The notes beneath the pieces are model-generated. The model made no database searches. It saw nothing but the letters and a program-made list of their open reading frames with translations, and was not told the origin of the DNA. The position numbers were made by a program, and so were the translations under genes. Source: Bacteroidales bacterium (GTDB taxonomy: Bacteria > Bacteroidota > Bacteroidia > Bacteroidales > UBA932). Taken from it: a stretch of 12,118 nt of DNA. Positions 6,452 to 12,118 of the stretch are shown here, piece by piece (position 1 is the first letter of the stretch; every line of letters begins with the position of its first letter). The stretch lies in contig JAFYMJ010000232.1 of assembly GCA_017556665.1 (NCBI GenBank), positions 1-12,118 of the forward strand, in the 5' to 3' direction.

Positions 6452-6727
6452 TCACTTCTTGAACAATTCAGAATGTGATCCTAATCTAACTAGCTTAATA
6501 ATCTCAGCTTTCTCATCAAACCATATGAGTAAAAAGTCATTCTCAATATGGCATTCCATAAATCCCTTGTAGTTGCCCGCTAAAAAATGTGGCTTGTACT
6601 CATTTGGCACAGTTCCACTTTCACGCAACAATTTTACAACCCTCTCCAAACCAACCATCTTGCGCGGATTGTTCTGGTACCTCTTCAAGTCCTTCTTAAA
6701 TTGGCTAGTCAGTTTTATAGTTTTCAT
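6452..6727 (-). CDS. YafQ-family toxin (RelE-superfamily mRNA interferase)
   Basis: It has 91 residues, the usual length. Residues His47, His60, Asp64, His85 and Phe89 fall in the same order and spacing as the YafQ catalytic set (H50, H63, D67, H87, F91 in E. coli). The core reads ECHIENDFLLIWF and the end LVRLGSHSELF. YafQ toxins enter the ribosomal A site and cut mRNA in frame. Everything needed for activity appears present, so the module is probably functional. Its ATG overlaps the antitoxin stop by four bases (ATGA), giving translational coupling. The toxin end abuts a comF-derived repeat. Confidence 0.92.
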   Translation of the reverse strand: MKTIKLTSQFKKDLKRYQNNPRKMVGLERVVKLLRESGTVPNEYKPHFLAGNYKGFMECHIENDFLLIWFDEKAEIIKLVRLGSHSELFKK

Positions 6728-6972
6728 AAGGATTTAACATAGCTTCTAAAATTATCCACATCCAGAGTCTCCAACTCAACCCCACTCTCCGCTTCTTTCA
6801 TGGCAGCTATTGTCTCCTCATTAGGTTCATTATAAGCAATCTCCATTAGCGTATACTCTACAAAATTATTCAGGCTTCGGTTCTCCTTCTTGGCAAGAAC
6901 CTTAAGCCTCTCCAACAACTCCTCACTTAAACGGAATGTTGTAATTTTTTTTGTTGTAACCATCGTTCCCAT
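6724..6972 (-). CDS. RelB-like ribbon-helix-helix antitoxin of the YafQ module
   Basis: It has 82 residues from the ATG at 6972. An ATG three codons later (6963, MVTTKK) is an equally good start. The N-terminal ITTFRLSEELLERLKVLAKK and the RSLNNFVEYTL helix form a ribbon-helix-helix DNA-binding unit. The C-terminal part (NEETIAAMKEAESG, then LETLDVDNFRSYVKSL) is the toxin-binding tail typical of RelB partners of RelE/YafQ toxins in Bacteroidota. Its stop overlaps the toxin start. A 40-base segment of its 3' part is duplicated exactly at 2630-2669. Autoregulation is expected through the inverted repeat over its promoter. Confidence 0.88.
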   Translation of the reverse strand: MGTMVTTKKITTFRLSEELLERLKVLAKKENRSLNNFVEYTLMEIAYNEPNEETIAAMKEAESGVELETLDVDNFRSYVKSL

Positions 6973-6988
6973 TACTATAATACTTTTA

Positions 6989-7023
6989 ATTGCAAATATA
7001 TATCATTTGTAATACAAAACAAA
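6989..7023 (-). promoter_or_regulatory. Promoter and operator of the RelB/YafQ module
   Basis: On the minus strand TTTG (7023-7020), 19 bases, then TATATTTG (7000-6993) fits the Bacteroidota promoter. The start of transcription would fall near 6986, some 14-23 bases before the antitoxin start. An inverted repeat on the plus strand (ATTGCAAAT 6989-6997, ATTTGTAAT 7005-7013, 8 of 9 positions paired) overlaps the -7, consistent with repression by the antitoxin-toxin complex. Confidence 0.7.
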
Positions 7024-7040
7024 AATTCTGCCAAAGAGTT

Positions 7041-7141
7041 TCACTCCACCCACGCCAGCGTTGCAATACTAACCCTGCACCCCAACTCCTCCACCAGAAT
7101 TGAAGCGCAGGCTTCCAGGGTTGCGCCGGTAGTCAAAACAT
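7041..7141 (-). repeat. comF 3'-end repeat, copy A (native copy inside comF)
   Basis: This is the intact reference copy, the last 33 codons and stop of comF. It is about 90% identical to 6322-6422, with short or degenerate relatives at 5783-5815 and 2669-2726. It sits where an attachment site would be if elements insert at the end of comF while leaving the protein whole. No perfect inverted repeat or tRNA-like structure is seen in it. Confidence 0.85.
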
Positions 7142-7766
7142 CGTCGATGAGTAAAATTCTGTCTTCTGGCTTTATCCTTCTGGCAACTTTGGGGTTTATG
7201 GCAAATGCATCCTTTACGTTGTGCCACCTGTCTATCCTTTCTTTTTTTGTTTGAGTTTTTGTAAAAGCTTTTCTAACCAGCAGGTTTGGGAGAATAGCGG
7301 GGTGCCTGTTTTCTCTTCCCGACGACTCTCTGCACATTTTCCCCTGCATCCCCTTTAAGATTCCCTGTGCTATAATTTCTGATTGGTTGTAGCCTCTGGC
7401 GATTCTTTTTCTCCAGTGGAGGGGGACAGGTACAAGATAAGTTATCGGGAAGGAGAGCAGACAAATCTTCTTTCCTAACATTTCTCCCAAATAAAGTCCA
7501 ATCTTAATGTTGCCTTTATACTTTAGCTCGTGGATGGGCTTTCTGTAATTGTTTGTGTAGATAAAAAGGGAGTAGACTTTCTCAATATAGCATCTGCCCC
7601 AGAATGTCTGTTCTGCGGGATGTCTCTTTAGAGTCCAGAAATATGTGAGTGGCATATCTGCATAGCAATGCAGACAGAAATGTTTCTCGTAATAAAAAAG
7701 CTCCCTGCCGCATATTGAGCAATGGGCAGGGAGCAATAAATTGAATATAAGTTTAAATATGTTCAT
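7041..7766 (-). CDS. comF: ComF-family phosphoribosyltransferase-like protein
   Basis: It has 241 residues. An N-terminal zinc-finger-like part holds C16-x-x-C19 and C31-x-x-C34. The C-terminal phosphoribosyltransferase domain has LVPVPLHWRKRIARGYNQSE in the middle and the PRPP-binding loop RILLIDDVLTTGATLEAC (Asp208, Asp209, Thr212-Thr216). In naturally competent bacteria ComF helps handle incoming single-stranded DNA. In most Bacteroidota the role is unproven. A purine-rich AGGAGAGAGG just before the ATG may serve as ribosome binding site. It starts 37 bases after metK with no visible promoter between, so I infer co-transcription. Its last 101 bases are the parent of the repeats found across the island to its left, and the gene itself is intact. 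Confidence 0.92.
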   Translation of the reverse strand: MNIFKLIFNLLLPAHCSICGRELFYYEKHFCLHCYADMPLTYFWTLKRHPAEQTFWGRCYIEKVYSLFIYTNNYRKPIHELKYKGNIKIGLYLGEMLGKKICLLSFPITYLVPVPLHWRKRIARGYNQSEIIAQGILKGMQGKMCRESSGRENRHPAILPNLLVRKAFTKTQTKKERIDRWHNVKDAFAINPKVARRIKPEDRILLIDDVLTTGATLEACASILVEELGCRVSIATLAWVE

Positions 7767-7803
7767 CCTCTCTCCTCAATCTCCCGCACTTGTCATATTT
7801 GTT

Positions 7804-9060
7804 TTACAAATTAAAAGTCTCTTTAACTTTATCTACTGAGTCAAGTTTTTCCCATCCAAAGAACTGAACCTCTTTTGTAACCCACTCACCGTTTACTTTA
7901 ACATTAACCTCTTTTGTGTAAGGTGCTCTTCCAAAGTGTCCGTAAGCTGCGGTCTCCTCAAAAATAGGGTTCTTCAATTGGAATTTCTCAATAATTTTCG
8001 CAGGTCTAAGATCAAACATCTCTCCAATCTTGCGTGCAATCTCGCCATCTGTAATACCATTCAACAAGCATGTGCCTCTGGTATTGACAAAAATACTTAC
8101 AGGTTTGGCAACACCAATTGCATATGCCAACTGTACAAGAATCTCTTTTGCAACACCTGCAGCAACAAGGTTCTTGGCAATGTAGCGGGCAGCATATGCA
8201 GCTGAACGGTCAACTTTACTTGAGTCTTTACCAGAGAAGGCTCCACCACCGTGAGCTCCTCTACCACCGTATGTGTCAACAATAATTTTTCTGCCTGTTA
8301 GTCCGGTATCTCCGTGAGGGCCTCCAATAACAAACTTGCCTGTAGGGTTTACGTGTAGAATATAGTCATCTTTAAACAATGCAGCTGTGTGGGCTGGCAA
8401 CTTCTCAATCATTCTTGGGATAAGGATGTTCTTGATGTCGCTCTTTATTCTCTGTTGCATAGCCTCATCTGTGTCAAACTCATCGTGTTGTGTAGAGAGT
8501 ACAATTGTATGAATTCTTACAGGCTCGTCATTGTCATTATATTCAATTGTAAATTGAGATTTTGCATCTGGTCTCAAATAAGGCATTAGAGTTGTGTTTT
8601 TTCTAATGTCTGCAAGCTCAAGGAGTGCAAGATGTGAAAGGTAGATTGCAAGAGGCATATACTCTTTGGTATCTGTACAAGCGTACCCAAACATCATTCC
8701 CTGGTCACCTGCACCTTGCTCATCTTTGTCCTCTACAACTACACCTCTGTTAATGTCTGGTGATTGCTCATGTAAAGCAGACAGAATACCGCAAGAGTTA
8801 CCGTCAAACATATACTCTGCTTTAGTGTATCCAATCTTGTTGATAACGCGTCTTGCAACTTGTTGTATATCTACGTATGCATCTTCAGATCTAACCTCTC
8901 CACCAACAACAACAAGTCCTGTGCTTACAAATGTTTCGCAAGCAACTTTACTCTCAGAGTCCTGACGAAGGAACTCGTCTAGGATTGCATCAGAAATTTG
9001 GTCAGCTACCTTATCTGGATGTCCTTCAGAAACAGATTCAGATGTAAATAAATAAGCCAT
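7804..9060 (-). CDS. metK: S-adenosylmethionine synthetase
   Basis: It has 418 residues, the normal length for the family. It makes S-adenosylmethionine from methionine and ATP in the cytosol, normally as a tetramer. Visible signatures: GHPDK at 13-17 (His14 in the ATP site), [14 protein letters not shown] with GAGDQG at 116-121, [12 protein letters not shown], and [19 protein letters not shown], the lysine- and glycine-rich catalytic loop. The start is set by [17 protein letters not shown], where the family begins. A SAM-II-like leader and a strong promoter precede it, so expression is likely fed back by its own product. comF follows 37 bases downstream. Confidence 0.98.
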   Translation of the reverse strand: MAYLFTSESVSEGHPDKVADQISDAILDEFLRQDSESKVACETFVSTGLVVVGGEVRSEDAYVDIQQVARRVINKIGYTKAEYMFDGNSCGILSALHEQSPDINRGVVVEDKDEQGAGDQGMMFGYACTDTKEYMPLAIYLSHLALLELADIRKNTTLMPYLRPDAKSQFTIEYNDNDEPVRIHTIVLSTQHDEFDTDEAMQQRIKSDIKNILIPRMIEKLPAHTAALFKDDYILHVNPTGKFVIGGPHGDTGLTGRKIIVDTYGGRGAHGGGAFSGKDSSKVDRSAAYAARYIAKNLVAAGVAKEILVQLAYAIGVAKPVSIFVNTRGTCLLNGITDGEIARKIGEMFDLRPAKIIEKFQLKNPIFEETAAYGHFGRAPYTKEVNVKVNGEWVTKEVQFFGWEKLDSVDKVKETFNL

Positions 9061-9129
9061 ATCTATATAATTTAACTGTGTTAACTACGTTAAAGGGGAG
9101 ATCTGACTTTGCGCCGCAATGATAAGAAT

Positions 9130-9178
9130 CGTTTTAGCATTTTTTTATGTGGTTGCAATCAGTCAAATCTTTCCACCT
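9130..9178 (-). promoter_or_regulatory. SAM-II riboswitch aptamer in the metK leader
   Basis: The minus strand carries AGGTGG, then GATTTGACTGATTGCAACC, then CAC, an A-rich linker and ATGCTAAAACG. This follows the SAM-II consensus (GAUUURAC, AUUGCA, A-rich linker, GCUAAAA), which folds as a pseudoknot binding S-adenosylmethionine. The closing stem is GTGG (9176-9173) with CCAC (9152-9149), and GCTAAAA supplies the 3' pseudoknot strand. It lies between the promoter and the metK ATG, about 70 bases before the start. I infer that high SAM lowers metK and comF expression, probably at translation. The expression platform in 9061-9129 is not resolved by eye. Confidence 0.85.
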
Positions 9179-9189
9179 ATTTGTGGCCG

Positions 9190-9219
9190 CAAAGATATAA
9201 AGAATTTGTGAATGAGCAA
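9190..9219 (-). promoter_or_regulatory. metK: metK promoter
   Basis: On the minus strand TTG (9219-9217), 19 bases, then TATCTTTG (9197-9190) is a full match to the Bacteroidota consensus. Transcription should begin near 9183, a few bases before the riboswitch, giving a leader of about 120 bases. Confidence 0.8.
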
Positions 9220-9337
9220 TATAAAATCAAAAATCTTACAAAGTGTCATACAAGATGGCAGATTTATAATAATTGTATTGTATATACACAAAATGTAATA
9301 AAAATGTTAAATCTAGGTAGATAATTGTAGCTTTTTA

Positions 9338-9367
9338 TTGAATATTCTGGCGAATTTTATACTTTTG
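9338..9367 (+). promoter_or_regulatory. Promoter of the TonB-dependent receptor gene
   Basis: TTG (9338-9340), 19 bases, then TACTTTTG (9360-9367) is a full match to the Bacteroidota consensus. The predicted start near 9374 leaves a leader of about 29 bases before the ATG at 9403. Between this and the metK promoter, 9220-9337 is AT-rich with no gene or structure that I can support. Confidence 0.8.
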
Positions 9368-9402
9368 CAGCATAAATTTAACCCAAAATTATATAAAACC
9401 TT

Positions 9403-12118
9403 ATGAGACAATCAATTAAGTTATTTGCGTTAACAGCAATATGCTTATTCGTAGCCGTTGCATCTTTTGCACAGGTTACAACTTCGTCTATGAGTGGTAA
9501 GATTACAGATGTTGATGGTTCAACTGTAGCTGGTGCAACAGTTGTTGCTATCCACACTCCTTCTGGATCACAATACTACTCAATTACAGACAACAACGGT
9601 TTATACCGTATCCAAAATATGAGACCTGGTGGTCCATATACAATTGAGGTTTCTCTTCTAGGATTTGGTACAAATACCCAAAAAGGTATTGAGCTAATGC
9701 TTGCAGAGAACTTTGTGCACAATGTTCAACTAAAAGAGGAGTCTATTACGTTAGACGAGCTTGTAGTTGCAGCTGATGGTGCTACTTCTACCATGAAAAG
9801 TGAGAGAGCTGGTTCTGTAACTTCACTTAACATGACTCAAATGAATGCTATCCCTACTGTTTCAAGAGATTTGGAGGGCTTTGTAAAAATGACTCCTCAA
9901 TCATTCAACTCTGGAAACGGTCCTCAAATTGGTGGTGGTACTTATAGAGAGAACAACTTTACTATTGACGGTGCTAGTATGAACAATGCTTTTGGTATTG
10001 GTCAAAGTATGCCTGCTGGTGGTTCTCCAATCTCTCTTGATGCCATTGACCAAATTTCTATTAACGTAACTCCATTCGACGTTAGACAAAGTGGTTTCTT
10101 GGGTGGTTCAATGAATGCTACAACAAGAAGTGGTAGCAACCAATTTGTAGGTTCTGCATACATGTACTACTACAATGAGGGCTTCAGAGGTAAAAAAACA
10201 AGCAAAGGTGAGCTTTCTTTAAGCGAGGAGTCTAACCTTATCTATGGTTTTACAGTTGGTGGTCCTATTGTTAAAGACAAATTGTTCTTCTTTGTTAATG
10301 CTGAGTTCGAGAAAGTAACAGCTCCTGGTCCATCTAGTGTTGCTTCAACTGCAAGCAATCCTTATACAGATGGTTCAAATGGTGTTGCAAGACCTAAAGC
10401 AGAGGTTTTGGATGCTCTTTCTAACTTCTTGGCTACAAAATATGGTTATAACACTGGTGCTTACCAAGGTTACTCTTCAGACAGCCCAGGTTATAAAGTA
10501 TTGGCTAGATTGGACTGGAACATTCACAAAAACCACAAACTTAGCTTAAGATACAATACTACAAACAAGAAAAACCCTTCTAACCCTTCTACATCTACTT
10601 CAGGTTTGGGTGACAGATACTGGTTAAGCGGTAACAGAACAAACATGTCTGCTGTTTACTATCAAAATGCAAGATATTTCCAAGAGCAAAACTACCACTC
10701 ATTCTCTGGTGAGTTGAACTCTAGATTTGCTGATGGTGCAGTTAACAACTTGTTGCGTGTTACTTACTCTCACCAAGATGAGCCTAGAAGTACAGAGGGT
10801 GGTCTATTCCCATTCGTTGATATAGGAGTAGAGGGCAAATATTATACTTCATTCGGTACTGAGTTGTTCTCTTATGGTAACTTAAGAGATGTTAAGACTC
10901 TAACTGTAACAGATGAGTTAACATGGAGTAAAGGTATTAACTTGTTCACATTTGGTTTGCAATATGAGCACAACCAAACTAAGAACGGTTTCCAAAGATT
11001 TGGTGCAGGTTACTACACATTTGGCTTTGATTCAGAGCAAGACCTTATGAATGCTATTGGTAATGGTACTATTTTCAACAACCCTCACCAATATGCTATT
11101 ACTCACTCATTCAATGATGACTTCTCTCAAGCATTCCCTACATTCAATTTCAATCAGTTCTCTATCTATTTGCAAGATGAGCTAAATATTAGCGACAGAT
11201 TCAAATTGACAGCAGGTTTAAGATTTGAGATCCCTTCATATCCAAATCTAGATACATTCAATGAGGCTATTTATAACGTGCCTATGGCAGATTATAAATA
11301 TGATATGATGTTAAGAGGTGACAGACCGCTTAGACAATACAGCACAGCACAACTTCCTCAAACCAAATTGATGGTTTCTCCAAGAATTGGTTTCAACTGG
11401 GATGTGCTAGGTAACAGAAAATTCATCCTTCGTGGAGGTACAGGTTTCTTCACTGGTAGATTGCCATTTGTATGGATTGTAGCTCAAGCAGGTGATGCTA
11501 ACGTTCTTCAAACTACTTACACTGCAGTAGAGGGTCAAAATAAAGTTATTCCTAACTTTACTGGTAACAGAGAGCAAGATTTAGCTCAAATTTATCCTCA
11601 AGGTCCAAGTTCTGCAGCAGCTGCTCTTCCTTCTTCATGTTCACTAATGGCACCAGATCTAAAGATGCCTCAAACATGGAAAACTTCTTTGGCAGCAGAT
11701 GTTAAACTTCCTGGTGGTTTCATTGGTAGCTTGGAGGGTATCTTCAACTACGACATTAACCCAGTTAAGATTGATAACATTGCTCTTAAAGATCCAGAGC
11801 CAGAGACTAACGGTACTAACGATAACAGATGGATTTGGGGTTCAGGTGTTAAGAATACTTATGCTGACGCTTACAACTCTACAATGTATAATGCATACCT
11901 ACTTAGAAATGCAGAGAAAAACGGTAGATATTTCTCTTTAACAGCTAAATTGGAGAAAACTTACTGGAAAGGTCTTAGCGGTATGGTTGCTTATACATAT
12001 TCAACAGCTAAGAGCTTAGGTGATGGTTTTGGTGATCAAATGTACTCTGCTTGGATGAATGCTTACACTGTAAATGGTAACAACATTGAGGAATTGGCAG
12101 CTCCAAGTTACGTAATGC
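9403..12118 (+). CDS. Oar-like TonB-dependent outer membrane receptor, C-terminus beyond the window
   Basis: My translation from the ATG at 9403 stays open to the right edge, about 905 residues. Residues 1-23 are a signal peptide (hydrophobic run, then ASFA before Gln24). Residues about 28-110 are a carboxypeptidase-regulatory-like beta domain (SGKITDVDGSTVAGATVVAI, TDNNGLYRIQNM, ending VQLKEES). A TonB-box-like LDELVVAAD follows. The plug domain then includes NNFTIDGASMNNAFGIG and ISINVTPFDVRQSGFLGGSM. The rest is a beta-barrel with many aromatic-ended strands. A plug with TPFDVR and TTRSGSN is typical of Oar-type proteins rather than SusC, and no SusD partner is visible within the window. 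Usage is strongly biased to GGT, GCT, ACT, AAC and AGA, far more than in neighbouring genes, which suggests a very abundant outer membrane protein. The substrate is unknown. Confidence 0.9.
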   Translation, partial: MRQSIKLFALTAICLFVAVASFAQVTTSSMSGKITDVDGSTVAGATVVAIHTPSGSQYYSITDNNGLYRIQNMRPGGPYTIEVSLLGFGTNTQKGIELMLAENFVHNVQLKEESITLDELVVAADGATSTMKSERAGSVTSLNMTQMNAIPTVSRDLEGFVKMTPQSFNSGNGPQIGGGTYRENNFTIDGASMNNAFGIGQSMPAGGSPISLDAIDQISINVTPFDVRQSGFLGGSMNATTRSGSNQFVGSAYMYYYNEGFRGKKTSKGELSLSEESNLIYGFTVGGPIVKDKLFFFVNAEFEKVTAPGPSSVASTASNPYTDGSNGVARPKAEVLDALSNFLATKYGYNTGAYQGYSSDSPGYKVLARLDWNIHKNHKLSLRYNTTNKKNPSNPSTSTSGLGDRYWLSGNRTNMSAVYYQNARYFQEQNYHSFSGELNSRFADGAVNNLLRVTYSHQDEPRSTEGGLFPFVDIGVEGKYYTSFGTELFSYGNLRDVKTLTVTDELTWSKGINLFTFGLQYEHNQTKNGFQRFGAGYYTFGFDSEQDLMNAIGNGTIFNNPHQYAITHSFNDDFSQAFPTFNFNQFSIYLQDELNISDRFKLTAGLRFEIPSYPNLDTFNEAIYNVPMADYKYDMMLRGDRPLRQYSTAQLPQTKLMVSPRIGFNWDVLGNRKFILRGGTGFFTGRLPFVWIVAQAGDANVLQTTYTAVEGQNKVIPNFTGNREQDLAQIYPQGPSSAAAALPSSCSLMAPDLKMPQTWKTSLAADVKLPGGFIGSLEGIFNYDINPVKIDNIALKDPEPETNGTNDNRWIWGSGVKNTYADAYNSTMYNAYLLRNAEKNGRYFSLTAKLEKTYWKGLSGMVAYTYSTAKSLGDGFGDQMYSAWMNAYTVNGNNIEELAAPSYVM

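Noticed and set aside
2608..7141. Insertion sequence, integron, CRISPR array or tRNA-linked island
   Set aside because: I found no transposase, integrase, terminal inverted repeats, regularly spaced repeat-spacer pattern or tRNA gene. The repeats are comF-derived coding sequence.
7936..8965. Plus-strand open frames opposite metK
   Set aside because: They are shadows of a highly conserved gene with no features of their own.
9107..9194. Seven-base pairing CTTTGCG with CGCAAAG as a closing stem of an S-box (SAM-I) riboswitch
   Set aside because: The 5' strand overlaps the -7 promoter element and is probably not transcribed. The core fits SAM-II, which does not need that stem.
9109..9324. Plus-strand 71-codon frame between metK and the receptor gene
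   Set aside because: It covers the metK promoter and SAM-II leader, and its composition does not look like a protein.

Overview
The window looks like a chromosomal segment of a Bacteroidota species, probably of the order Bacteroidales. The evidence is a TAnnTTTG-type -7 promoter element with a TTG about 19-20 bases upstream in front of several genes, a SAM-II type leader on metK, an Oar-like TonB-dependent receptor with a carboxypeptidase-like N-terminal domain, and RelB/YafQ and DinJ/PIN toxin-antitoxin families common in this phylum. I cannot name a species.

Layout. Left (1-2547, minus strand): a secreted C1-family cysteine peptidase followed by a secreted GH3 beta-N-acetylhexosaminidase that runs off the left edge. 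Centre (about 2608-7040): an accessory island. It holds a plus-strand operon of three unrecognised genes (2888-4641), a convergent minus-strand pair (5697-4699), an orphan DinJ-type antitoxin with a decayed PIN-type toxin behind it, and an apparently intact RelB-like/YafQ module. Right (7041-9060, minus strand): metK with a SAM-II-like leader, then comF. Far right (9403 to the edge, plus strand): a TonB-dependent receptor with very strong codon bias.

The most unusual structure is a set of copies of the comF 3' coding end that punctuate the island. The real comF end is at 7041-7141. About 91 of 101 bases recur at 6322-6422, directly after the YafQ toxin. A short in-frame copy of the last codons lies at 5783-5815, directly after the PIN-toxin remnant. 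A fourth, mid-part copy lies at 2669-2726, joined to a RelB antitoxin tail that shares 40 identical bases with the intact antitoxin. Read on the minus strand, the order is comF, TA module, comF tail, TA module (decayed), comF tail, cargo, comF fragment plus antitoxin tail, peptidase. This suggests repeated accretion of cassettes at the 3' end of comF, a protein-coding gene.

The cargo contains a second point of interest. The proteins at 3685-4641 (+) and 4888-5697 (-) are divergent paralogues facing each other across a shared hairpin. They share a PEP-aromatic motif, an NPG motif after a beta-strand-like stretch, a W-x-x-SKR block, an E-x-x-P-[FW]-H-[ST]-K motif and a similar C-terminus. Each has a small partner gene or genes. 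I do not recognise the family. A uracil-DNA-glycosylase-like fold is a guess, and a defence role is only suggested by the setting among TA modules.
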